Shown here one piece after another: positions 36,128-43,656 of a DNA stretch of 64,000 bases (position 1 is the first letter of the stretch; each line of letters begins with the position of its first letter). The DNA is from Maribacter sp. PR1 (lineage in GTDB: Bacteria > Bacteroidota > Bacteroidia > Flavobacteriales > Flavobacteriaceae). Under the pieces are notes generated by a model. It did not search any database. It worked only from the letters and a program-made list of their open reading frames with translations, and was not told where the DNA came from. The stretch spans positions 186,001-250,000 of the forward strand of contig NZ_JAQPCG010000003.1 in the NCBI RefSeq assembly GCF_028464145.1. Reading direction: 5' to 3'. The translations under genes were made by a program, and so were the position numbers.

Positions 36128-36241
36128 ATGAGAACTTTTATCAAACAAACACCAACAGAAATTAGAAGGCATTCTTTCTTTTCAACTTTTAAGAACAGTA
36201 AAAGAGTGCAATGGGCAGAGGTTAGACACCATACCCATTAG
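36128..36241 (+). CDS. Micropeptide family A, copy 2 (37 aa)
   Basis: A 37-residue peptide beginning MRTFIKQTPTEIRRHSFF and ending HHTH before TAG. It differs from copy 1 at six positions (S8T, A12I, N20T, R22K, A32V, N34H), mostly conservative changes. The spacer before it (CATCAATCAATCAGTTAATTA and similar) is AT-rich with short repeats and has no terminator, so the copies are probably on one transcript. Confidence 0.75.
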   Translation: MRTFIKQTPTEIRRHSFFSTFKNSKRVQWAEVRHHTH

Positions 36242-36270
36242 AATATCAATTCATCAATTAAAAACAATCA

Positions 36271-36286
36271 CCCGATAGGTATCGGG
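36271..36286 (+). repeat. Short hairpin before micropeptide copy 3
   Basis: CCCGATA and TATCGGG are complementary around GG, ending 15 bases before the ATG of copy 3. It could tune translation of the third peptide. The sequence has no T-tract, so it is not a terminator. Confidence 0.45.
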
Positions 36287-36301
36287 ACAAAATCAGGGGT
36301 T

Positions 36302-36430
36302 ATGAAACATCACAGAAGACTATCCCCAACCACTTCTAGAAAATTTGCTTTTTTTACTGGTTTGCCAGTAAACCAGAAAGTTCGTTGGGTAGCTGCTAAA
36401 GAGACCATCTCTTTAGTATCGGAAAATTAA
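36302..36430 (+). CDS. Micropeptide family A, copy 3 (42 aa)
   Basis: A 42-residue basic peptide beginning MKHHRRLSPTTSRKFAFF and ending LVSEN. It aligns to copy 1 from Met1 to residue 33 without gaps, with ten identities: M1, S8, P9, T10, R13, F17, F18, V27, W29, A32. Shared residues give a P-T-x-x-R-[RK]-x-x-F-F-[ST]...[RK]-V-[QR]-W core. An AGGGG lies a few bases before the ATG, an unusually good ribosome-binding-like site for this genome. A terminator follows. Confidence 0.72.
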   Translation: MKHHRRLSPTTSRKFAFFTGLPVNQKVRWVAAKETISLVSEN

Positions 36431-36438
36431 TAAAGCAA

Positions 36439-36472
36439 AAAAGGATAAGATTTAATCAATCTTATCCTTTTC
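36439..36472. terminator. Terminator after the micropeptide cluster
   Basis: AAAAGGATAAGATT and AATCTTATCCTTTT form a 14-bp perfect stem with a 5-base loop (TAATC). A-rich and T-rich ends suggest it works in both directions, also ending the convergent 36501 gene. Confidence 0.88.
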
Positions 36473-36500
36473 TATTTATGCTTAAGCGCCTAACTAAATC

Positions 36501-37292
36501 CTAATCTCTTAGGGTAATTTCTTCTTCAACGCCATTAGGGTAAGTGACCATAGCTACATTGTCACACGTGCTGTCACCAAAATCTACATTTACGGTAAGC
36601 CCGTTTTTGGAAACGGTCATATCGCCTTCAGCTATATAGCCACAAGTTACACTACTTGTCAATGGAGCGCTTACAGTAACATTGTAGGTGTTACCCTCGT
36701 AAACTACGGTCCATGTACCCGCTATACTGTAGGTTGTGGTTTCAGCAGAATCGCCAAAAGTGAGCGTAAAAGATCTATTTCCATCATCTGATATAATTGA
36801 GCCATCTGCCATTTCCACGGTCAACTCACTGGTAATTTCAAAAGAAACTGAATTCCCTTCTGTATCGGTACTTAATACATATGATCTAGTTCCATTAATT
36901 TTAATATCTCCAACATAAAAATCATCATAACTAGCAGAGAATGAACCTTGCTCGTTATTGGCATTATAGGTTACTGTTAATGTACCATTAATATTTTCCG
37001 TACCGTTTAGAACACAATTATTAAAGGTAGCGACATAACCCGTATCGGTATACTGGGCACTATAGCATTCATTACTCTGTGTCTTGTTCGTTGTACCTGC
37101 CGCATTGTACAGCTCAAATAATGCCACATCAATACCTCCGGTAATATCATCGGTTTCTAAAACAGCCTTAACATCGGTTTGGGTCAATACTACGTCATTA
37201 TTAGTTTCGGCATCATCACTACAGCTATAGGCCAAAAATAGGCCAGTGGCCAGAAAAGCTATTTTTTTCAATGTGTTTGTTACAATTTTCAT
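36501..37292 (-). CDS. Hypothetical lipoprotein, Ser/Thr-rich beta protein
   Basis: A 263-aa lipoprotein: signal with lipobox AYSC (Cys24), then an SDDAETNND acidic linker. The mature part is Thr/Ser/Asn-rich with alternating strands (YSAQYTDTGYVATFNNCVLNG, GTLTVTYNANNEQGSFSASYDDFYVGDIKING, SIAGTWTVVYEGNTYNVTVSA) that suggest a repeated beta-sandwich; several Cys residues could form disulfides. No family is recognised. It is the only gene between the micropeptides and the GntR regulator, and it diverges from the latter. Confidence 0.78.
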   Translation of the reverse strand: MKIVTNTLKKIAFLATGLFLAYSCSDDAETNNDVVLTQTDVKAVLETDDITGGIDVALFELYNAAGTTNKTQSNECYSAQYTDTGYVATFNNCVLNGTENINGTLTVTYNANNEQGSFSASYDDFYVGDIKINGTRSYVLSTDTEGNSVSFEITSELTVEMADGSIISDDGNRSFTLTFGDSAETTTYSIAGTWTVVYEGNTYNVTVSAPLTSSVTCGYIAEGDMTVSKNGLTVNVDFGDSTCDNVAMVTYPNGVEEEITLRD

Positions 37293-37425
37293 ATTTAATG
37301 GATTGTGGGTTTAAACAGTTAAAACGAAAAATTGATGTTTTTAGTGTAGCTCTCAAAAGTATGTTGTTGCCGTTCAACGAAAAATTATTCCTTTAATACA
37401 ACAATTAATATGAAAGTAAGTTTAA

Positions 37426-37437
37426 ATCGTATACGAT
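37426..37437. promoter_or_regulatory. Palindromic GntR-type operator candidate
   Basis: ATCGTATACGAT is a perfect 12-base palindrome ending 16 bases before the GTG start of the GntR gene. It contains the TNGTATACNA pattern that matches operators of FadR/FCD-type GntR repressors (general knowledge: TNGTNNNACNA and close variants), so autoregulation is likely. Confidence 0.6.
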
Positions 37438-37453
37438 ATATTATATTTACAAC

Positions 37454-38083
37454 GTGATTACAAAAATAAATCTAAGAGATCAGGTTAGGGATTACCTACT
37501 TTCCGAAATGAAAACCGGAAAGTTAAAAATTGGAAAAACCATAAATTTAGCGGCTCTATCAAGAGAATTAGGAGTTAGTGTAACACCGATTAGGGAGGCT
37601 CTTACCCAATTACAACAATCACATATTATAAAAGCAGTTCCCAATCGAGGATTTATCTTAGCCGAACTCGATGGTAAGGAATCCGAGGACTTATATACTT
37701 TAGTGGCCAATCTTGAGGTAATGGCCATAGAAAACTCCGACTTTGATGAAGATCAAATAGAAGCTTTAAAGCAACAACAAGAGGTATTTGAAAATGCACA
37801 CGATGCAATTTCCCGTATACAGGCAGATTTGGAGTTTCATCATTTATTGACCAAGGGATATCCAAATGATTTGGCACTAAAAATTCTAAAAGACCTCAAG
37901 ACTCGGATATTCTTTTATGAACGTGCTTTTACTGCGGACGACTCCTTTTACAATAAGTCCGACAACCAGCATGAAGCCATCATATCGGCCATAGAGGACG
38001 ATAACGTTCCTACGGCCTCCCTCCTATTAAAAATGAATTGGATGTTGATCTTAAACTATATTCAAAAGAAATTAACGGAGTAA
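37454..38083 (+). CDS. GntR family (FadR/FCD) transcriptional regulator
   Basis: A 209-aa DNA-binding regulator that starts at GTG. The winged helix (DQVRDYLLSEMKTGKLKIGKTIN, LAALSRELGVSVTPIREALTQL) covers residues 6-70; the FCD domain follows (DLYTLVANLEVMAIE, LEFHHLLTKGY, DNQHEAIISAIEDDN). The expected metal-binding His residues are present near 134 and 176, but the last one of the family is replaced in LLLKMNW. It likely controls itself through the 37426 palindrome; the effector is not predictable. Confidence 0.9.
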   Translation: MITKINLRDQVRDYLLSEMKTGKLKIGKTINLAALSRELGVSVTPIREALTQLQQSHIIKAVPNRGFILAELDGKESEDLYTLVANLEVMAIENSDFDEDQIEALKQQQEVFENAHDAISRIQADLEFHHLLTKGYPNDLALKILKDLKTRIFFYERAFTADDSFYNKSDNQHEAIISAIEDDNVPTASLLLKMNWMLILNYIQKKLTE

Positions 38084-38084
38084 A

Positions 38085-38687
38085 CTAAGAATCTAAATCT
38101 CTTAATATATCCTCGGCTGAATTTGTAATCTTCTTGTAACTTTTATAACCCCATCTTGTAAAGAAAAACATAAAAATCAGCGCAACTACAAGTGCAATAA
38201 CTTGTAAGGGTTTAAAGCTTGTAAGGAAAATATTCTTATTTGATATTATTTTAGTGGACACTGGAACCAAAATGAACAAAAGCAAATAACTTAGATATAT
38301 ACCCATTTGCTGTAGTTTTAATAACCTATTTTTTTCTTTAATGTAAATCACCAAGTTTTTCTTGTATGATCCATTAAGAATATCGAGGTTCTGTATTTTT
38401 TTCAAGGACTTTAAAACTAAAGTGGGAAGAATAATTAAAAATCCTATGGTTAGAACTCCACATATTTGGAGATACCAAGTATCTAATTTTCCAAAGTTGA
38501 AGAGGAAAAACACTACCCATAAATAGCAAATCATAGCTCCTACAGTTTCCAAATTTCTAAGCTTACTAAACTTCTTCCTATATCTATCCTGTGTCATCTT
38601 TAATATAATTTCGTTCGTTAATTTTTTTTGTTTTTCCAATTCTTGGCTCATTTCAGACCAAGTTGCTCGTAGTTCTTCTAGTTCCAT
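38085..38687 (-). CDS. Four-helix membrane protein cotranscribed with ECF sigma
   Basis: A 200-aa protein. An N-terminal amphipathic helix (MELEELRATWSEMSQELEKQKKL, about 40 residues in the cytoplasm) is followed by about four membrane helices near residues 48-65, 72-92, 127-145 and 160-178, and a short charged tail. It starts 4 bases after the ECF sigma gene ends, so it is probably cotranslated with it and may be its anti-sigma or sensor partner. It lacks the ZAS zinc motif of common anti-sigmas, so this role is inferred. Confidence 0.72.
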   Translation of the reverse strand: MELEELRATWSEMSQELEKQKKLTNEIILKMTQDRYRKKFSKLRNLETVGAMICYLWVVFFLFNFGKLDTWYLQICGVLTIGFLIILPTLVLKSLKKIQNLDILNGSYKKNLVIYIKEKNRLLKLQQMGIYLSYLLLFILVPVSTKIISNKNIFLTSFKPLQVIALVVALIFMFFFTRWGYKSYKKITNSAEDILRDLDS

Positions 38688-38691
38688 GATA

Positions 38692-39180
38692 TTATGAATT
38701 TGTCATGTTCTGCTTTAATTTTTGTTTAATACGGGAAATTCTAGTGCCCACATTAGAAGGATTGAGCCCCGTAATACTTGCAATTTCCTTATAGCTCTTG
38801 CCTTCTAGCAATAATAACATCAGACCCTTTTCCAAAGTATTTAGTTGTTTTATATGCAGGTAAAGTGATTTTAGGCGCTCCTCAAAAACTTCATCTTTAG
38901 TGTCAGAGGCACTCAATAAATACTCGGGCAAGGGAACTGAACTTGGGCTTCTTTTGGATTTTTTTAAATGGGTTATTGCCGTGTTCATCGCAACCCTATA
39001 CATCCAAGTGCTTATTTTGGCTTCGTTCCTAAACGTGTCAAAATATTTCCAAAGCTGATAGACTATCTCTTGAAACAGATCTTCACGATCCTGTTCATTA
39101 TTCGTATATATGGAGGTGACTTTGTATATTAATCCCTGATGCTTCCGTATTACATCCGCAAAATCCTTTGCATTACCCAT
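38692..39180 (-). CDS. ECF-type RNA polymerase sigma factor
   Basis: A 162-aa sigma-70 family protein with only regions 2 and 4. Region 2 is HQGLIYKVTSIYTNNEQDREDLFQEIVYQLWKYFDTFRNEAKISTWMYRVAMNTAI; region 4 is LEKGLMLLLLEGKSYKEIASITGLNPSNVGTRISRIKQKL. It redirects RNA polymerase to a stress regulon. Its regulator is probably the neighbouring membrane protein, but no promoter motif was recognised here. Confidence 0.92.
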   Translation of the reverse strand: MGNAKDFADVIRKHQGLIYKVTSIYTNNEQDREDLFQEIVYQLWKYFDTFRNEAKISTWMYRVAMNTAITHLKKSKRSPSSVPLPEYLLSASDTKDEVFEERLKSLYLHIKQLNTLEKGLMLLLLEGKSYKEIASITGLNPSNVGTRISRIKQKLKQNMTNS

Positions 39181-39321
39181 TAGAGCTCTTATTCTTTTTT
39201 AAATAGGTATGTAATGTGCCAAAAAAATCACATTATTGGAGAATTATTTTTTTGAAGCCCACTATATTGAAAGCAATACAACAAAAAAATATTGAAAACG
39301 TTATGACTAAAAAGAAATGAT

Positions 39322-39459
39322 ATGCAATTCTTAAATAAGGAAATTGAGCTACTTACCAAACGAAAGATGACATCATCATTGGTTAAAAAGGAAATATCCT
39401 GTGGTATATTTCAAGACGTGGAAAAGCTTCCACAAAAAGAACAAAAAACCAATCCATAA
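39322..39459 (+). CDS. Possible small ORF (45 aa)
   Basis: A 45-residue frame, MQFLNKEIELLTKRKMTSS and on to QKEQKTNP, lies between the divergent ECF gene and the convergent amidohydrolase gene. It is Lys-rich with an amphipathic start. There is no homology support or strong ribosome site. Confidence 0.3.
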   Translation: MQFLNKEIELLTKRKMTSSLVKKEISCGIFQDVEKLPQKEQKTNP

Positions 39460-39462
39460 GAA

Positions 39463-40554
39463 TTATTGTTCAAACAAAGACCGGTCTAAGCCCGGTATTA
39501 AGTTCAGTGCATTTTTATAATATACCTTTTTTAGGACTTCATCAGGAAGATTAAGTCCGTACATGGCCCAAAATGCATGATATTTTTTATAGTATGGAAA
39601 ATATTCATCGTTACTTTCCAGAACCCTAAAGTAGGTTGGGAACTCTTCCGGTTTCCAGCTATCCTTTCCAAAAAGAATTCTATCTTGATATTTAAGAAAG
39701 AATGCTCGGGCATTCTGAGGTTGTCGACCTAACTCTGCGATAACCGCCGATATACCTACATTCATATTAGGAATTTCATCCAACAATTCTCCTAACTTAC
39801 CCAAATTATTGGCATACCACCCCATATGGGCATTGATAAATTTAGTGTTGGGATGTTTTTTAAATACATTATGTTGTTCTTGAATGATTTGTTCCCAAGG
39901 CGCAGGGTCTGTGGCCGACCTTTTTCTTCTTGGGTGTGTTTTCAACTCTAACCACCGCTCATTGTCACTATCCATATCATCCCAAAATGATTTTGGGTCA
40001 GCCGCATGAATCAGAACGGGTACGCCCATTTCTCCACATTTGGCCCAGATAGGGTCCAATCTGGGGTCGTCAATGGCAAGTCTTTTACCCGAGGCATCCT
40101 TGTAGCGAAGTCCTAGACTCTTATATATTTTTAGACCCTTGGCACCATTATTAATATCCTTTTCTAATTGATTGGCTGCACTTTTACCCCAATCTGGTCC
40201 ATCTACACCTTCAAAATCTACATTTGCAAAAACGACAAAACGATTAGGGAAACTTTTGTTGATGTTATCCAATTTCTCTTGGAGTTGGTCTCCAGAGCCA
40301 CCGCTTAAATTTACCATAATGCCTTCATTCAAGGCTTCCATATCTTGTAACAAGCTGGTCAATTTATCAACTGACATATCTCTTTGATGACTGTGAACAT
40401 CTATAAAAGGAAACTTGGCTTGCTTTATTTCCTTCCCTGGTACAACCAAGGTAGAAGTAGGGTTATACTCTTCAAAACCCATTTCCTGTCCTCTCATATT
40501 TGTTAAAAAAAGAAGGATAATAGCAGTTAGCATTAATTTTAGAGAAATTTTCAT
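39463..40554 (-). CDS. Amidohydrolase family TIM-barrel protein (exported)
   Basis: About 363 aa from the ATG at 40554 (MKISLKLMLTAIILLFLTNMRG signal peptide); the longer frame from 40599 overlaps the upstream gene. The metal-dependent hydrolase (amidohydrolase_2 clan) shows the HxH pair in FIDVHSHQRDM near residue 55, PVLIHAADPKSFW, KFINAHMGWYANN and an RILFGKDSW segment with the catalytic Asp. The substrate is unknown. It ends the XdhC-MocA operon. Confidence 0.87.
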   Translation of the reverse strand: MKISLKLMLTAIILLFLTNMRGQEMGFEEYNPTSTLVVPGKEIKQAKFPFIDVHSHQRDMSVDKLTSLLQDMEALNEGIMVNLSGGSGDQLQEKLDNINKSFPNRFVVFANVDFEGVDGPDWGKSAANQLEKDINNGAKGLKIYKSLGLRYKDASGKRLAIDDPRLDPIWAKCGEMGVPVLIHAADPKSFWDDMDSDNERWLELKTHPRRKRSATDPAPWEQIIQEQHNVFKKHPNTKFINAHMGWYANNLGKLGELLDEIPNMNVGISAVIAELGRQPQNARAFFLKYQDRILFGKDSWKPEEFPTYFRVLESNDEYFPYYKKYHAFWAMYGLNLPDEVLKKVYYKNALNLIPGLDRSLFEQ

Positions 40555-40564
40555 GGAATTTTCT

Positions 40565-41182
40565 TTATTGATGATGGTGTTCGTTGTACAATTTTTCATA
40601 TTCTTCCGGGGTATCTATATCCTTTAATATAGAATTTGTATCTAATGCAACTAGGGATGACTGATATTTGGTGAGTATGTGTTTCGCACCAAAATCCGAA
40701 TCTAAACTTAAAAGCTCATTTAATACCGTTCCGCTGAAAATAGCAGGCACCCCTACTCTATTCTTGTAATTGCTAGCAACAATAGGATATATGCTCGTTT
40801 CAAAATGAGATTGAAGACGTTTAAAGTAAGTATCCGTGACTAAAGGCTGATCGGCCAGACAGACTAGTACACCGGCAACTTCCACATTATCTTTTAAAAT
40901 ATGTTCAATACCAACAGAAATACTATTACCTAATCCCTTGTCCCAAGTCGGATTATGAATTACCTCTACCAATTGTGATTCAAAATCCAATTGATGTCGT
41001 ATTTTTTCAGAATTCGCTCCTAAAACCACAAACACTTTTTCGAGACCTAACTTTATAAGTGTATTTAGTGCGTGCTGCAGTAAAAAAGTCCCCTTCCAGG
41101 GTAATAATTGCTTAATACCTCTCATTCTACTCGATTGACCGGCCGCTAAAAGAAGAGCTGATATGTTTTTATTTTGAATCAA
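40565..41182 (-). CDS. mocA: MobA/MocA-like nucleotidyltransferase (molybdenum cofactor)
   Basis: A 205-aa cytoplasmic enzyme. The nucleotidyltransferase signature ALLLAAGQSSRMRGIKQLLPWKG is at residue 10, followed by VFVVLGANSEKI, NPTWDKGLGNSISVGIEHIL, and the metal-binding LVCLADQPLVTD. MocA makes the CMP form of molybdenum cofactor for xanthine-dehydrogenase-family enzymes. It overlaps the XdhC gene by 4 bases, and the pairing with XdhC strengthens the call. Confidence 0.87.
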   Translation of the reverse strand: MIQNKNISALLLAAGQSSRMRGIKQLLPWKGTFLLQHALNTLIKLGLEKVFVVLGANSEKIRHQLDFESQLVEVIHNPTWDKGLGNSISVGIEHILKDNVEVAGVLVCLADQPLVTDTYFKRLQSHFETSIYPIVASNYKNRVGVPAIFSGTVLNELLSLDSDFGAKHILTKYQSSLVALDTNSILKDIDTPEEYEKLYNEHHHQ

Positions 41183-42189
41183 TTATGAATTCCTTTTTTC
41201 TTGTTTTTCAACATCATGGGTTCTTGGCGACGAACAACTGCAAGAATTTCGGATAGGATAGCTATTGCAATTTCTTCTGGCGCCTCGGCTCCAATATTTA
41301 GTCCGGCAGGTCCATGTATTTTATCAAAAAAATCAAAATTATCATCAGGATAAAGCTCAATATATTCATTGAACAGTTTTTCCCTTCTCTTAGAAGGTCC
41401 TAAAAGACCAAAATACATGGGGTTACAATCCTTAACGGCGTTTAAATATTTTAAATCTTTTACATAACTATGCGTCATTAAAATCAAAGCCGTTTGACCG
41501 TCAATTTTTTCAATAGGTAAATCTATGGGTTCCACATTCCACAACTCGTCAATTCCCGGGAAATCAGCTACCGTTTTTCCTTCGGCAGGAACAACACTGA
41601 CCGAAACCTCCCAACCCATTTCCAAGGCTATTTTGGATAATTTTACTGCATCGTGTTCCCCACCAACAATGGCTATTTTATAGCAAGGTTTGAGTTCTTG
41701 CTCATAAATTACATTATTATTTTCCTTGGATAATTTAGGATTTAAAGCTATTTGTTCCTTATCAAAAACAAAAAAAGAACCGATGTTCCCATGTTCCCCA
41801 TATTCTTTTTGGAAATAGGAACAAATTTTAAAGGAATTCCGTTCTTTTAAAGCTCTTTCAAAACATTCCAATAGTTCTTGCTTCGGATGAAAGGGTTCTA
41901 TTAGAATGTAAAGAATACCTTCGCATCCCAATCTAAATCTACCATCATAGGTCATTATTTTGGACTTGCCCGTTTTAAAAACGCTCGCTGCTTGAAACAA
42001 TACCTCTTTCTCCACGCATCCACCACTGACAGCGCCTACCATTTGTCCATTTTCGCAAATTAACATACGCACCCCTGGTCGTCTATAAGAGGAACCATCC
42101 AAAGCAACAACGGTTGCCAAAACGGTATTTAAACCCTTTTCATGTAGTTTACTATATTCTCTAAAAATATTTTTTAGTTCGTGCGTCAT
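41179..42189 (-). CDS. XdhC/CoxI family molybdoenzyme maturation protein
   Basis: A 336-aa protein. The N-terminal domain has VVALDGSSYRRPGVRMLICENGQMVGAVSGGCVEKEVLFQA and ends with CEGILYILIEPF; the C-terminal Rossmann domain has IAIVGGEHDAVKLSKIALEMGW, FGLLGPSKRREKLF and GLNIGAEAPEEIAIAILSEI. These are the paired XdhC domains that insert a sulfurated molybdenum cofactor into xanthine dehydrogenase-type enzymes. The enzyme it serves is not within this window. Confidence 0.9.
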   Translation of the reverse strand: MTHELKNIFREYSKLHEKGLNTVLATVVALDGSSYRRPGVRMLICENGQMVGAVSGGCVEKEVLFQAASVFKTGKSKIMTYDGRFRLGCEGILYILIEPFHPKQELLECFERALKERNSFKICSYFQKEYGEHGNIGSFFVFDKEQIALNPKLSKENNNVIYEQELKPCYKIAIVGGEHDAVKLSKIALEMGWEVSVSVVPAEGKTVADFPGIDELWNVEPIDLPIEKIDGQTALILMTHSYVKDLKYLNAVKDCNPMYFGLLGPSKRREKLFNEYIELYPDDNFDFFDKIHGPAGLNIGAEAPEEIAIAILSEILAVVRRQEPMMLKNKKKGIHN

Positions 42190-42356
42190 TATAATCGTAA
42201 GGATGATGTAATTTTGGCCTCTGAAATACGGAAATTACCTATTCCAACCTGTTTTTTAAAGGGATAAGAGTTTCTTTAACATTCTTTAACATAATTTTTT
42301 TATTTACCTATAATTTCTAAGCAGAAAGACCGTTTTGCTTGTTGAACTCAAAATGT

Positions 42357-43454
42357 ATGACTATGAAATCGTTCTTTAGAACTTTTAGTTTTTTATTTGC
42401 AATCTCCCTTTTTGTTTCTTGCGGTAATGCTGATGATGATGTAAATCTGGACCTCAATTTTGGAGATGGACTTGGCAAAGGCACCCCCGTAGATGATTGT
42501 TTGGGTCTAGAAGAAGGAGAGCTTGTGCTATCCATTCAAGATCAGTATACCACTTTACCAGGAAAAGTATCCATATTTTTCAAAGTTTCGGATACCAATG
42601 GCAACCCGGTACCAGGCTTGGAGGCCAACCAATTTACAATTTATGAGCAAGGTAGAAACGATGATTGTTTTAACACGATTTCCACTTCGGAATCTTTTGC
42701 CCGAATTTCCCCTAATTCTCAAATATTTACGAACAACACACTTTTGGTGTTGGATTTGAGTAATAGTGTCTTGGAAAGTAGTTTACAGGAGTTGAAAATG
42801 GCAAGTGCAAGTTTTGTAGAAAATGTAATGCCAGCCACATCCCAAGAATCCTTTCAAATGGCTATTTATTGGTTTGATGGGGAAGACGAACTACATTTAT
42901 TAAATGAGCTTACTCCTTCTAAAGAAGAGCTTATAGCGTCCATTAATGGAATTACCGATAGTATAAGTTCCGACCCATCCACAGATTTATACGGGGCTGT
43001 GATAAAATCTACTGATATTGCGACCGATTTAGTTAACCAGACGACTTCAGGTGATAAAATTGGAGCGGCTTCTGTTGTTATTTTTACCGATGGTACGGAC
43101 CAAGCTTCAAGATATAGCGAAGAAGCTGCGCTTAAAAAAGTTAATGATGCAAATGCCAACATTTCTTTTTTTAGTATAGGTTTAGGTAGTGAAATTGACA
43201 CACAGGTGCTTATGGATATCGGTAAGACATCAAGTGTTTTTGCAAGTAATAAAGAGGATTTGGAGGATACTTTCAATGAAATCTCCGAAAAAGTGTCGGA
43301 ACGTGCTAATAGCTTTTATTTATTTGAATATTGTAGCCCAAAACGTGACGGAAGCGGTGAAAACAATTTGGCTATCGAAGTTAATACGGGAACTAGGCAA
43401 GGTGCGGTTCAAACTAAATTCAACGCCGCAGGTTTCACAGGTGGTTGTGAGTAA
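42357..43454 (+). CDS. VWA-domain lipoprotein
   Basis: A 365-aa lipoprotein, using the ATG at 42357 (or 42363), since the frame from the TTG at 42339 only adds residues before the signal. The lipobox is FVSC. From about residue 115 a von Willebrand A domain has the MIDAS motif DLSNS in LLVLDLSNSVLESS, then a Thr in the STDLYGAVI loop and VVIFTDGTDQASR. It probably binds a protein partner or adhesin at the cell surface in a metal-dependent way. It stands alone and ends in a strong terminator. Confidence 0.87.
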   Translation: MTMKSFFRTFSFLFAISLFVSCGNADDDVNLDLNFGDGLGKGTPVDDCLGLEEGELVLSIQDQYTTLPGKVSIFFKVSDTNGNPVPGLEANQFTIYEQGRNDDCFNTISTSESFARISPNSQIFTNNTLLVLDLSNSVLESSLQELKMASASFVENVMPATSQESFQMAIYWFDGEDELHLLNELTPSKEELIASINGITDSISSDPSTDLYGAVIKSTDIATDLVNQTTSGDKIGAASVVIFTDGTDQASRYSEEAALKKVNDANANISFFSIGLGSEIDTQVLMDIGKTSSVFASNKEDLEDTFNEISEKVSERANSFYLFEYCSPKRDGSGENNLAIEVNTGTRQGAVQTKFNAAGFTGGCE

Positions 43455-43472
43455 CTAGAAAAAAGAAATAAT

Positions 43473-43502
43473 AAAAAAGAGGCTTTTAGGCCTCTTTTTT
43501 TA
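43473..43502 (+). terminator. Rho-independent terminator after VWA lipoprotein
   Basis: AAAAAAGAGGC, a short TTTTA loop and GGCCTCTTTTTTT form a stem with a T-tract, just past the 43454 stop. Confidence 0.88.
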
Positions 43503-43656
43503 TGCAATTTATTTAAGATATAAAATACTGAATATCAATTTCTAATAGTTGTTCATCCCGTGCAAATATGGGGGAGTCAATCCGATTAAACATCCATTTT
43601 TGAATTTTCTTCGTAAATGATGTTGAACGATAATATGAATTAAAAGAACTTTTAAA

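Noticed and set aside
42866-43276. 136-codon open frame on the minus strand
   Set aside because: It is antisense to the VWA domain; the MIDAS motif proves the plus-strand frame.
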